Assembly (NCBI GenBank): GCA_005408345.1
Contig: SEMN01000159.1
Span: 372,001-436,000, forward strand
Direction: 5' to 3'
From: Macquaria australasica
Lineage: Eukaryota > Chordata > Actinopteri > Centrarchiformes > Percichthyidae
DNA length: 64,000 bases
The notes under the pieces were generated by a model. The model had not been told where the DNA came from. It did not search any database and saw only the letters and a program-made list of their open reading frames with translations. A program made the translations under genes and the position numbers. Within the stretch, counting starts at the first letter, position 1, and every line of letters begins with the position of its first letter. Below are positions 1-10,930 of this stretch, piece after piece.

Positions 1-996
1 CGTGGCAGACGTTATACACTATGTAAATATTGTCTGAGATACTTTGCTTGTCTCATCATACACACAAATGTAGAGGTCACTACATATATTTAATATATAG
101 TTTCCTTGGACATGTTAACAAAAATGAAAAAAAAAAATCATATCATAGCTGTTACATTGATGTTGTGCTGCGTTAGAAACCTTGAAATCCCGTCTCGTAA
201 ATAATTTGGGGTTATTTATACTTTAAACCATTGTTTTGAATATTTTAATTCAAGTACATTTACATTTTAAGATAAGGACTGTGGACAAAATGAAGACAAT
301 TTCTCCTACTATTCTATACACACTGTGATAGCAATAAAAAATTGCATAACAGAAAATGTAAAGGTTCAGTTCAAGTTCAGCAAAGACTGTTTTTATGGCA
401 TCTTATTTTGTAAGAACCAGAAACGGATAAGCCAATGCATGCCTTGTCACAGGGCACACATGTTGGAGAGAGCCATTAACTTAATGAATGAGTTGTGTAT
501 GTAGTGTGTGTACTCTTTCTAAATAAATAAAAGTACTTTAACATCCAGTCTATGTGCATTCATTTCCTTATTGTAATAATAATTGTTTTTATGAGAAAGA
601 TTTGCTTGCTAACTAAAGGTGGATATTATACAACACCACTGCAGATAACTACTGTAAAATGCTTTATAACTGCATTGTATCGATGTAACTGGAATACTTT
701 GCAGTGATTTCATTTTATAGAAATGGTACATTTCAGTCACTGATATATTAAAGTATTTACAAAAATAAACACCAACTCCACAATAATATGAGTTCTGAAT
801 ATTTCAAAGTAATTGCCAATGTCTATTGATGAAGTGTGACACACTTGCACCCTCCGCTGGCCAGCATTTGTCTTCATAATGCTAAAATACCATATAAAAA
901 CACAAGCAGAGAAGATATGAGAGCGGTCATGTGAGAAGAAACGTGGAAACAACAAAGCATACAACATATAAAAATCTTTTGTACTTGATGGACACT
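1..996. other. AT-rich 3' flank, no gene recognised
   Basis: No exon with both coding character and splice signals was found. A plus-strand AATAAATAAA near 520-531 followed by a T/G-rich stretch could be the end of a 3' UTR from a plus-strand gene outside the window. That is only a possibility. Confidence 0.4.
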
Positions 997-1002
997 TTTA
1001 TT
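997..1002 (-). terminator. candidate polyadenylation signal of tex12
   Basis: The minus strand reads AATAAA here, about 440 nt past the tex12 stop. Other A/T-rich hexamers lie nearby, so the choice is tentative and no cleavage site can be fixed from sequence alone. Confidence 0.35.
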
Positions 1003-1441
1003 CTTCATAAACAGTAATAAATAAATTTGTGCATAGTGAACTTTCATTTAGAACTCTTTAAAAAGAATGGCATTTTAGGCTCTATCACTAAATGTAAGCC
1101 TAGTATGAAGAATCAAAAGTGAAATTGTGATATGTTGGGATTTGAGGAAGAATAAATCATATCCTATTCAAAATGAGTTTTTACTAAAACGCATAACTCA
1201 ACCTATAACAGTAAACATATATTAGATAAAAATAATGTAATAATAATAATAATCAAAGTATGCCACTTTGTATGAAGCTTGGCACTTTTTCAATGTCACT
1301 TTTTCACAAAGTAGTAGTGAATATGACTAACATATGAACTGTAGAAGGCACACGTGCAGTACATAAACAAAAAAGAAAACTATTCCTCAGTAGAATCAAC
1401 AGATGTGCTTCATCACGTAGGTAACAGTCCATGCAGCAGAC

Positions 1442-1586
1442 TTAACCCTGCAGTTTATCAGAAATTAGAGCCAGTGTTTGCCTCAGATGGTTTTTCTTGT
1501 CTTGTAGGTAGGACTCGAGGTTTTGAGCATCTGTCAAAATGCCCTGCAGCTCCTTCATCTGGGAGGTGTCTGCTGCAGCTCTCTCA
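1442..1586 (-). CDS. tex12: tex12 coding exon 4 (residues 88-135 and stop)
   Basis: Acceptor TTTGTTGCAG|T. It encodes the family-diagnostic ERAAAD start and a long coiled-coil helix with heptad-spaced Leu/Ile, ending LISDKLQG and TAA. This part matches mammalian TEX12 best and carries the identification. Confidence 0.88.
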
Positions 1587-3492
1587 CTGCAACAAACCAG
1601 AAAAATGGTAATAATACAGTAGAGTGATTATGGCAGTATGACTTAAAAAGCAAGCATGTGTGAATGTTTAATTGATTCAAAGTGTGCGATTAACAGTCTC
1701 AAAAGCACTGACACCTTGTCCTGAAGCTGAAGATCATTGTTACTGAACTCGTGGGTGGTCTCAGTGACAAAACGGGTGTCAAGTGGGAGGCAATCATGTA
1801 TGTAGTGGTGACAATCAAAGGCTAAACCATGTGAAGAATTGCATATTCATATGATTCTTAGCACGCTCACACATGAACATTTAGCATGTTAGCGTACAAT
1901 GTTAGCAAGTACACGTGAGCCTTAGTTTGAGATCATTTGTTTTAGAGGAATCCTGTTGGACAACAAAAAAAACTTGACTAAAGTCATTAGGATTCGTCCT
2001 CTGGGACCTCAAATGTATGATGGATGGATGTTTCAGGTATTTACTGCATCTTTTTCTTCTTCAGGAGGAAAACCGATCTATTGTATCTGAAATTAAATGA
2101 GTGTGTGGTTTTTCCCTTATATCTTTTATGTCTACCTGCGAAACTGCAACTCACTAGAATAGGCGTGCATTTTCCTGCAGTTCAACTTTAAAGTTCAAGT
2201 TCAAGTATTGGCATCATTTTCACATGAAAAGCTCACTACTTACTTTTTTACTTACTTTTCTTTAGCATATTTTTTCAAGGTTTTAAGCATAATGGATCAT
2301 CAAGAGTATACCAAGCAACTATGGGTCACAACTTTGTAGCGTCTGATCTAGCTGTTCAAATATCACCTACCTTAACACTTCAGCAAATTTTGAAAACAGA
2401 GCGCTGACCTCTCTACTTGCACCTGTAACAGAGAGCAAAACAACAGGAGGGATGCTGCAAATTTCACTTGATATAAAAATATCTTAGCCTCACAACTAAC
2501 TTGCCATTTCATTTCACATCATTATTTTTTACAGTGTTTGATTTATGTGATTCGCGTGGCAGCAATTCAGGGGTCTAGAAGCAGGCCAAATCACAGACCA
2601 CATGATTTTGACTATTTCAATCAGAGCAGCAAACAGAATGTGTTTACAAGACACCTCTCTCAAGCTAGTTGATGGGTCACTTCATTCTAACTAGCTGCGA
2701 GCTCATGTTGCTAGCTGTGTGAAAGCAGCTGCTGCTTTCATTTGTTTTGATGTAAAAAAAAAAACAACAAAAAAAAAAAACATTGACAGTTACGAGAATG
2801 AATTATGCATGAACAAAGCCTCGCAGCACCACATCTATTTGAAGGCTGAAATGCAATTTTCCAACACAACTTTGAGACAAATGCAATATTCTGTGTGACT
2901 GGCAGTGTGACATTGCACATACTTGCAGTTGTAGCCTCAAATAAATCGGCTGACTCCAAAGTGGATGGTTTAGAGGGAGGTTTTTTCTTTTTTGGTGGAG
3001 ATTTGTCTTGATTTGCAGGTGTGCGTTCCACCTATTGCAATGGGGAAAAGACTGGTTGCACTAAAACATTATTTACGCATTGAAAAATATAGTATCTCTC
3101 TGGCAACAAGTGAAAATCTCAATTATAGAAAGGCAGTAAAAATTATGAACCATTTCCAGCACAAACACTATTTTAACCATTCAAAAACAAAAAAACAAAA
3201 ACTTAATTAGAGGGACACACATATATCATACAAGTCATTTGCTCTTTGACCCCATTTTCTTCTCAGTATGTTAGAATTCAGTATTTTCACTTCATTTACT
3301 CATTTATTACTTTACAAAAATACTCTTCCTTGTAAATAATAAAACAGGCTTTTCCTCAGGAAATGGGAGGCTACCTGCAGCTATTCTTACCTCTTGGGAT
3401 GTTGTCTGTTTAGGGCCTTTGCTGTTGTTCACTGCCCTCTTGTTTAATGTGAGTGGAATCAGTTTTTCTGCCACTGGTGTTGCTTCTTTCAT
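1442..3492 (-). CDS. tex12: TEX12, synaptonemal complex central element protein (complete, 4 coding exons)
   Basis: Minus-strand gene joined as 3492-3391, 3031-2923, 2422-2371 and 1586-1442: 102+109+52+145 = 408 nt, giving 135 residues and a TAA stop. All three introns are GT-AG and the reading frame is kept across phases 0, 1 and 2. In mammals TEX12 pairs with SYCE2 to build the central element that holds homologous chromosomes together in meiotic prophase. The match is to the C-terminal helix: LSERAAADTSQMKELQ here resembles LSERAAVDASYIDEID of mammalian TEX12, followed by the same spacing to a final K-x-x-LRQ helix. The N-terminal half (residues 1-65) is basic, Pro/Lys-rich and probably disordered, with a KKKK run near residue 48. 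Length is close to the mammalian protein (about 123 residues). The start is the first ATG after a good acceptor. The identification was made by eye, without an alignment. Confidence 0.9.
2371..2422 (-). CDS. tex12: tex12 coding exon 3 (residues 71-87, part of 88)
   Basis: A 52-nt exon with a strong pyrimidine tract (CTCTCTGTTACAG) and donor TTAAG|GTAGGTGA. It encodes ASREVSALFSKFAEVL, the start of the C-terminal amphipathic helix, and ends with AG of Ser88. Confidence 0.85.
2923..3031 (-). CDS. tex12: tex12 coding exon 2 (residues 35-70, first base of 71)
   Basis: Acceptor CATTGCAATAG|GTG and donor GCAA|GTATGTGC. It encodes VERTPANQDKSPPKKKKPPS and continues to LFEATTA, a Lys/Pro-rich segment leading into the helical region. 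It leaves one base (A) that joins GT of the next exon to make Ser71. Confidence 0.85.
3391..3492 (-). CDS. tex12: tex12 coding exon 1 (residues 1-34)
   Basis: Begins MKEATPVAEK and ends ...TTSQE at donor GAG|GTAAGAAT (phase 0). The ATG lies 15 nt inside the exon; the acceptor TTTTGCAG sits at 3508-3515, so the 5' UTR is split by an upstream intron. This exon encodes the divergent, disordered N-terminus. Confidence 0.85.
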
Positions 3493-3507
3493 TGTGACGT
3501 AATGTTA

Positions 3508-4374
3508 CTGCAAAAGTGAAATTAAATTAGACAACTGAATTACCAGTAGTTTGTTGATCACAAAGGTCCGTTTGTCTCTCAATGCCATCACAGAGTGCTA
3601 CAGTATAGTTTGTGTTACAACAGCCCCATATAGCATATTCTATATGTAAACGCTGGAAACTTCTTCCCAAAGTAACATCATATACTTCAAAGCAGAATCA
3701 CTAAAAATCCGGATGGTCTTTATTTTATTTATTTTTTCTTCCCAGTCTGCAGATAACCAAAACACTGTTAGACTTTGGTAAAATGCAACTGAAAGTCACG
3801 AGCACACATTGCTGATTTTGTGCTGCTTTTGGCTGGCAGTTACTGATGCTGTAAGCTGACTGGCTGTGACCTGCATTTATTAATGCCAGCTCCTTGGTTC
3901 GACAGTTCATGATGACATCTGATTAAGTTAAACTAACACTTATTAAAAGCTGTCATTTGTACAATGACATTACACTGCTCAAGTTGCAGGATAATGCATG
4001 GTATACGGTAATATTTCTGTCTGGTTAGTTAAGATAGCAAGTAAAACCATCTTGACTATATTTAACGTTAGACATTTTTTCGTGAACGTTAACAGACTAG
4101 ACCTTAATGTTAATAATGTAACGCTAGCTACAAGTCTACATAAGTTAGCTTAATATACTGTACCATCTTTACCCCGTTCAATTAGTCAGCCCAGCACTAG
4201 TTAAATAGTTTGCTCAGCGGTTGGCTTCGGGCTAACATAAAGCCAAAACAAACTAAGAAAATTAACATAAATGTTAAGTTAGCAGGTAAGCTAGCCGCTA
4301 ACCTACCTGCTAATATATTGACCAACGGCAATTACCTAGGGATTTAAACGCAACGATAGCCAACCTCTACTTAC
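3508..4374 (-). other. tex12: probable 5' UTR intron of tex12
   Basis: The coding exon begins with an acceptor (TTTCACTTTTGCAG) 15 nt before the ATG, so a non-coding first exon must lie upstream. The best minus-strand donor is AGAAGT|GTAAGTAG at 4369-4374, which would put exon 1 and the promoter at about 4375-4600. Other GT sites nearby (about 4335 and 4492) are alternatives. No coding sequence is seen in the intron. Confidence 0.5.
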
Positions 4375-5554
4375 ACTTCTAGGTCTGTGTGGAAGAGCTG
4401 AATATTTCATATACATTCATTTAACAGATGAGAACATGACAGTTAACTACCGGCTATTTCATCGGCAGTATGTATACAATCAGCTAAGAGGTGATTACCG
4501 GTTTTAAAACAAGGAAACTAGTTTTAACGTAAAGACAAACTAATGTTCGGACACCAGCGTCTGGCAAATGTTACTTTCAAGGCGCCTCGTACATTCAGGC
4601 GGCAGGCTAATTCAAGAGGGGGAAAACATATTTCTATTGACAAATGGAAGAATAACTGTCTGATGGATAACGTTACAAAACACATTCATTTCACTTGTAA
4701 GAATGATAATCATGCACACCACAGACTGCATTTTGCTCTTAGCTGTCAAAACTTTATATTCATTTTCAATGTAATATCAATGTCTGACTTTAATAGCTTC
4801 CATCTGATGTAGGCTACTGGTGACTAGTACAATACAATAAACATAGTCAATCAAGCTGCTTCATATGTACCAGACGTGGACAGCAGAGTGGACCAGATTG
4901 ACAAACCAATACAGTTGTTCCACATAGCTGATGCTGTGTTGTTCAGCGTTCAGCGAGCCAGACAAGTTTCATAAGGGTGGCCAATCAGTTATTTTATGTG
5001 TGGTATGGCGCTGTACAGAGGTTAGATTATGGCCAAAATGTATGTATCTGAAATAAACTCCTGATAGTCTTGTGGATGTGCAGGCAATGAGAGAGAAACT
5101 GTGCCATTTTATTTATTTCCTATTATGATGATTTTTTTTAAAATTAATAATATTATTAGCAGTACTTTTGTAGTTTGGTCCTGAATCTCTGCTGTTTCGA
5201 GTTCCTCTGTTCTTGTTCTCACTTTCTTCCAACAGATTTTAGCATTACTGTTCACAGACCCCTTCAGAGGAAACTAACTGGACCCCCCCCAATTAATTAG
5301 TCATTTAAATGTTGTGAGGAGCTGTTGCACCTGTCGCAGACTAAATCTGCATGGCTAAATCTGCCATTATTATTTACATGATGGACCTATGTGACCATGT
5401 TAATTAATGTGCATTGTTCCTTCTTAAATAAAACAAACATAGAACATTAATGTTTTTTCTTACTAAACCAATTTCTACTGTCCATAGTCACATAACAGCT
5501 TTTGCTGATGACTATAAGGTTAACTACTCACAGTATGATGCAAAGAAGCACAGC

Positions 5555-5576
5555 AAAAAAAAAAAAAAAAAAAAAA
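5555..5576. repeat. poly(A) run of 22
   Basis: Uninterrupted A22; no clear retroelement body upstream of it. Confidence 0.9.
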
Positions 5577-5629
5577 CCCACAACAAACCAACCCCTGACC
5601 CTCAATACATGCAGCTTCATGAATATGGG

Positions 5630-5875
5630 AGTTTCTTGTTATAGCAACATACCAACTTATTATGTTATAACAAGAAAGGTTGGTTTTGTGAAATAACAAG
5701 AAAGTTTTGTGATATAACAAGATAAAGTGATATGTTGTTACAAAAAGAAAGAGTTCTCGTAAAAACTGAATCATTTGGTATCTAGTAATAATGGGAAAAT
5801 ATGTCATAATAACATGAATGATATCTTGTAAAAACAAGAAAAGTTTCTTGTTATATCGAGAAACTAAGCAAACAT
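5630..5875. repeat. degenerate short tandem/inverted array of TTTCTTGTTATA
   Basis: Units resembling ATAACAAGAAAGTTTTGTGAT recur three to four times between 5665 and 5735. The array is bounded by the inverse motif TTTCTTGTTATA near 5634 and again near 5846, so it can fold back on itself. Units are diverged; origin unknown. Confidence 0.5.
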
Positions 5876-6611
5876 TTTTTTGTCATGGTAGTGAACAGTA
5901 CATAGCTCAAGCTCAACATTATTTTCAAGATATACCTTTAAAGCTCTCTTTTCAAAGCTAACAACCAATTCTTCATGTCCTGAGCAGCTCTAAAAGTGAC
6001 AGATCCATTCCCAGAAGTGGATTAAGATGTTTTTTTGTACATGAAATGTCTCTTTTAATGAGACACAAACTGGCTGCCATGGACATGCGGCGTCTTCAAA
6101 TCCCTTCATGTAGCCTGGGTGGATTAAATCAATGGGATTATAGAAAGGAAGATTATAACTACACGGTGAGTAAAGTGGATATCGGATGAAGCTGCTAAGG
6201 TGGTGGGTTTAACCGCAGATCAATGCTGCTGCCCGGTGGCAGCTAAGTGGATTATTTCAGTGTGTCAAATAAAACAGCAACATAAACCAAAAAGAGTAAA
6301 TTTACAAGTGGTCAAGGATATGTAATCCAAGTTTTGAACAAAGAATAAAATAAAGAAAACAGAAAGGCACAGTACCTTCACAGACACATTCAAATTAGAG
6401 TTTTGCATTAATGACTCATAAAAAATGATCACATTCATCACGCAAACTTTCACATACAAGGCGCTTAACATGTATGCTACATTAAACAATCCAAAACAGA
6501 ACATTTGAAAGCAGTGTCTTAAACTAAGTAGCGCTTGAACAGTAGTATATACAGGGGAGACCGGGCCAACTGTCACACAGTGAAACAGTGTTTCAGTGAC
6601 TATTTAACTGA

Positions 6612-7092
6612 GCCACAATTCCAATTAAAGGCTAGGTTCACAATTTTTCAAGTCTGACTTAAATCAATAGTCAGGTGCCCACATATAGCATTGAAACTGA
6701 TTTTGCTTGCTGTAATCATTCCTCCTGTTCATACTGGCTGTCAAGAGATCCCTTCCTAATGTGCTTTCAGTGTAAGTGATGGGGGACAAAATCCACAGTC
6801 CTTGTTCTGTGCAGAAGTGTATTCAAAACTTTATCTAAAGCTAATATAAGGCTTCAGCAGTCTGATTTAGCCAAATCAAGTGGATGGTGGAGGGACAGTG
6901 ACACAGAGAGGGGATTTTGTACTAAACCAATGTTAACTTTGCAGAATACCCACTTTGTCAAATTTAGACTGCTGAAGCCTCATATTACCTTCAGATAAAC
7001 TTTTTTCACAGAACAGGGATTGCAGATTTTGTCCCCTATTACTTACATTGAAAAGCGTATTAGGAAGGAATAAGGGTCTAACAATCCTAATT
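6612..7092. mobile_element. fold-back MITE with long imperfect inverted arms
   Basis: The left arm (about 6735-6880) and the reverse complement of the right arm (about 6943-7090) share long blocks: CCTTCCTAAT, GGGGACAAAATC, TTGTTCTGTG versus CTGTTCTGTG, and GGCTTCAGCAGTCT. The spacer is about 60 bp. Extra sequence on the left (from 6612) without a partner suggests loss of the right end. No coding capacity; a non-autonomous DNA transposon remnant. Confidence 0.65.
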
Positions 7093-8160
7093 ATTTTTCT
7101 GTTCTTTTTAAGAACTTGATTAACATTTATTAATGTATGCATATATATGGGGCTTTATTTGGATTACCTGGAGTTAAGGTGATAAAAATACCAGAATTTG
7201 GCTCATGTATAAATACTTACAAGTGCTAATCTTGCAGTAGAATGCAATGTTGTTTTTACACTGGAAATACAGTATGACCTGCTATCTGGCAGATGGTTAA
7301 GTTGTGTTGTTGTGCTCTTGTTGTGTTTCCAGCTGTTACACATACCAAATAGGTCAGTGGGAACAAGTAAAAACCTGGCCACCTGCTCTCATTAGCAGGT
7401 GTGAAACTGTTAACATCCATACATTCTCACACTCACAGGTCTGCCGTCATGTTAGCTTGGTAACAATGGCTGAGGGTTGAATGTTTTGAACACTGGAAAG
7501 CAGGTAGGTCTACACCATACGGACTGCCCTGATTATACTGTCCATCATACAGATTTAATATACAGAGTACATACAGTATATACCATAGAGATTGTATTAC
7601 ATTCAATGGTCAGATAGGAAATAATATGAAATTAAATAAATGGAAAGCAACACATTTTGTGAAATTACTTTACTAATGACTGTCGTCATCTTGATTCACC
7701 AGAAACAACCAAATAGATAATCCATACCAGCCTCGAGTGTGACAAGGTCACTACAGTTTCTGAACCAAACCTAATTTAGGAGCAAGCCTTTCACAAAGTT
7801 ACTTTTTAAACCATAATGACCCCCCCCCACCCTCCCCCCTGGGCTCACATTCTACCTGTGGTGTTGCTGTAACACAGACCAACTTTGTTTTCCTGTGGAA
7901 GTGGGAGTCCAATCAATATCCAACTAATTCAAAGGTTTTGCAGGAAAGAAAGAAATTCTTAGAGGATGTTTATGAATGCAATCCCTGAAGAAAAAAGTCA
8001 AGGAAAATAAAGTAGACTGAATCGATCTCATAGTAGAGGCAATGTAGAGAAATGTGTCTAGGTGATACTGTTGCAGAGCTACATTGAGTTTGACTGTACA
8101 CATAGCACATATATATAGATAGCCAAGATTGACAGTTAGTGTAGAGCGTTGGAGTACATA

Positions 8161-9698
8161 CACTACCGCTCAAAAGTTTGGGATCACTTGCAAATTTCTT
8201 TGGTTTCCAAAGAAAAACACATTTTCATGCAATTCACAAACAATTTTATCCATTTCACAAACAATTAAAATTGGCCTATTATCAGCAACTGTCAGTCCTC
8301 TGCATCAATCTCCTGGTATGGCTGCTAATCCAAGTTAATCATTTTATAAGGCTAATTGATTATTAGAAAACCCTTTTGCAATTGTGTAGCACAGCTGAAA
8401 ACTGTTGTACTAATAAGGGAGCACAAAAGGGAGCATGGCATTCTTTAGGTTAGTTTAGTATCTGAAGCATCAGCAGTTGTTTGTTTGTTTACAGGCTCAA
8501 AATGGCCAGTAACAAAGAACTTTCTTTAGAGACCCGTCAGTCTATTGTTGTGCTTAGAAAGGAAGGCTATTCAATGTGAGAAATTGTGAGGAAATGTAAA
8601 ATCTCTTACCATGCTGTTAACTACTCCCTTCAGAGAGCAGCACAAACTGGCTCTAACAAGGACAGAAAAAGGAGTGGGAGGCCCCGATGCACAACTGTGC
8701 AAGAAGACAAATATCTGAGAGTGTGTAGTTTAAGACAAAGACACCTCACAGGTCGTCAACTGGCAGCTGCACTAAATAGTATCCGTCAAACGCCAGTGTC
8801 AGCATCAACAGTGAAGAGGCGACTTCAGGATGCTGGACTTAATGGCAGAAGTAGAAAGAAAAAGCCATATCTCAGACTGGCCAATAAAAAGAAAAGACTC
8901 AGATGGGCAAAAGAGCACAGACATTGGACACTGGAAGACTGAAAGAAGGTGTTGTGGACAGATGAGTCCAAGTTTGAGGTCTTCGGATCAAACAGAAGAA
9001 CATTTGTGAGACGCAGAACAAATGAAAAGATGCAAGAACAGTGCTTAATACCATCAGTCAAGCATGGTGGAGGCAGCGTGATGGTCTGGGGGTGCTTTGG
9101 AGGTGGTAAAATAGGAGATTTGTAAAGAGTGGAAGGAACCTTGAGGAAGGAAAGCTATCACAAGATTTTGCAACGCCATGCCATACCCTGTGGACAGCAC
9201 TTGATTGGGGCCAATTTCATCCTACAACAGGATAATGACCCGAAACACACCTCCAAAATGTGTCAGCAATATTTAAATAAGCAGTCAGCCAGAATTCTGA
9301 CTGTAATGCAATGGCCAGCACAGTCTCCAGATCTGAACCTTGAGCTGTTGTGGGAGCAGCTTGACCGTATGGTACGGAGGAAGACTCCATCAAGCCAATC
9401 CATCTTGTGGGAGATGCTCCAGGAAGCATGGGGTGAAATCTCATCAGATTACCTTGAAAAATTGACAGCTAGAATGCCTAAGGTCTGCCAGGCTGTAATT
9501 GCTGCAAAAGGTGGTTTTTTTTTTGATGAAGGCAAAGTTTGAAGAACACACTCATTTCCATTAAATCATTATTTCTAACTCTGACAATGTCAGCATGTCC
9601 TGTTCATTTGCTATATTTCCTATTCAGACTAATTTCATGTGTGTTTCCATGGAAAACAAGAACATTTCTAAGTGATCCCAAACTTTTGAGCGGTAGTG
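8161..9698 (+). mobile_element. Tc1/mariner-type transposon, full length, inactive
   Basis: 1538 bp flanked by a TA dinucleotide on each side (8159-8160 and 9699-9700), the expected Tc1/mariner target duplication. The terminal inverted repeats are identical over 29 bp, beginning CACTACCGCTCAAAAGTTTG, then diverge. The interior carries one transposase reading frame on the plus strand. The element sits in the tex12-sorl1 intergenic space, about 1.2 kb upstream of the sorl1 start. Confidence 0.95.
8502..9542 (+). pseudogene. Tc1-like transposase, 346 codons with three in-frame stops
   Basis: Reads MASNKELSLETRQSIVVLRK in one frame from ATG 8502 to TGA 9540-9542 with no frameshift. It is broken by stops at codons 26 (TGA, 8577-8579), 147 (TGA, 8940-8942, in place of the usual Trp before KKVLWTDES) and 208 (TAA, 9123-9125). 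Paired-type helix-turn-helix regions occupy roughly residues 1-110, with GRPR at the linker. DDE residues are D154 (WTDES), D244 (QQDNDPKHTS) and E281 (LNLELLWEQ). Spacing D244-E281 is 36 residues; relatives usually read LNPIE at the last site, so one codon appears lost. Length is normal for the family. It cannot make a transposase. Confidence 0.93.
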
Positions 9699-9775
9699 TA
9701 CAGTACAGAGCAATGCTGTGTTCTAGGAAATGTTCATATAAGGATCTTGAGAAATGTGCAATAAGCAGGAAGTGA

Positions 9776-10165
9776 CATTGCTTTTAAATTAATCTGAAGC
9801 CATCAAGATGCCACGAACAACATTGTACGCTGAATGTGAAGCTATAGCTAGCAGCTGGTTAGCTTAGCTTAGCATAAAGACTGAAAGCAGGGGGAAACAG
9901 CTAGCCTGGCTCTGTCCAAAGCTAACAAAATCCACCTACCAGCACTTCTAAAGCTCACTAATTGACACGTTATATTTTGACTGTTTCTTGGCCAGGAGCA
10001 GTGACTATGTTGGTGGCCTATCAACCAACAAGACTCCAGGAAATCACTGCTCCCAACCAAGATTCAATTATGCTAAGCTAAGCTAAGCTAAGCTAAGCGT
10101 CTCCTGGCTGTAGCTTCATATTTAATGGACACATAAGAGTAGTATCAATCTTCTCATCTGTTGAA
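9776..10165 (+). repeat. dispersed repeat R1, copy A (AGACTGAAAGCAGGG family)
   Basis: Contains CTGAAAGCAGGGGGAAACAG (9881-9900), the following AGCTAGCCTGGCTCTGTCC, and ATTTAATGGACA...TATCAATCTTCTCATCTG near the right end. Related copies lie at 34828-35345, 46315-46485 and 55497-55917. The typical TIR of the family is missing on the left here. A (GCTAA)5 pentamer run is at 10072-10098. Confidence 0.7.
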
Positions 10166-10930
10166 CTGATATTTGACTTGGACTTGACAGCCGGGGGACC
10201 TCACTTACTTAAGAAAGGAAGGCTAAAACATTCAAGTCCCATGTTTTGACCAGAAAAAAAGTATTTATGAATAATAAAAAAATAAAGAATCAGGCAAGTC
10301 TTACATCGGCACATAGCCACATCTTGAATATTTATTTATAAGGCAATGAAATAACTTAATACCAGCTATGTTAAAAACACTATTAGCACAACTTTAAAAG
10401 GAAAAAGTTCAAATAACATGCCATTTAATGGTCAGCATATAGATACCTGAAAGACAATTTTTGGAAGAATTGTGTCTTGACATGGAGTTGTCCTGAAAGA
10501 CTTGAGACTTGCTCTAATATTCTTGAAACTTGACTGGAACTCTCTGATATAACGACGCTGATTATACATTTGTCAACCCAGAGATTTTGCCATATTGTTT
10601 TACTGAAGTGGTAAACATGTCATTAATTCGTATTTAGTAAGTATTTTATATTACTTTTCATGTCTTGCTTTTTAAATTCACGTTTATTTTTGTGGATTTA
10701 TTTTCACTGTCTGTTCCTCTTGTACTTTTGTCTCTTAATAAAAATAAAAAAAAAGTGGTGGAGCGTCGGAGGCTTGTTAACTGCCTTTGTGTGTGCCAAC
10801 GTATTTGAACAGAGAAGTCTAGTACTTCCCGACATCCCCATGGCTTGTGAATGCAGCATCAGGGGCATCACTGCCAGTAGAAGGAGCTCTTCAGTCTTAC
10901 CTAATCCAAAAGCCAAACATACACACAAAC
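10166..10930. promoter_or_regulatory. sorl1: sorl1 upstream region and probable 5' UTR
   Basis: No transcription start can be placed from sequence. CpG frequency rises from about 10760 into exon 1 and is high at 11100-11250, consistent with a CpG-rich vertebrate promoter/first exon. No upstream coding exon was recognised. An in-frame ATG at 10847 could extend the protein by 28 residues if it lies in the mRNA. Confidence 0.4.

Larger units (their letters stand above)
4600..6610. other. intergenic DNA between tex12 and sorl1, first part
   Basis: No recognisable exon. The stretch is AT-rich and contains a 22-nt poly-A run (5555-5576) and the degenerate TATAACAAGAAA array at about 5630-5870. Open frames here have no domain, no splice context and low-complexity composition. 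Confidence 0.5.

Noticed and set aside
1700..1800. Possible extra tex12 exon on the minus strand (TTHEFSNNDLQLQDK, donor AAG|GTGTCA)
   Set aside because: The exons at 2371-2422 and 1442-1586 join directly in frame into the conserved LSERAAAD sequence, leaving no place for it. Its acceptor is also poor.
4543..4812. 89-codon plus-strand frame near the tex12 promoter
   Set aside because: No family resemblance; probably overlaps the tex12 first exon/promoter by chance.
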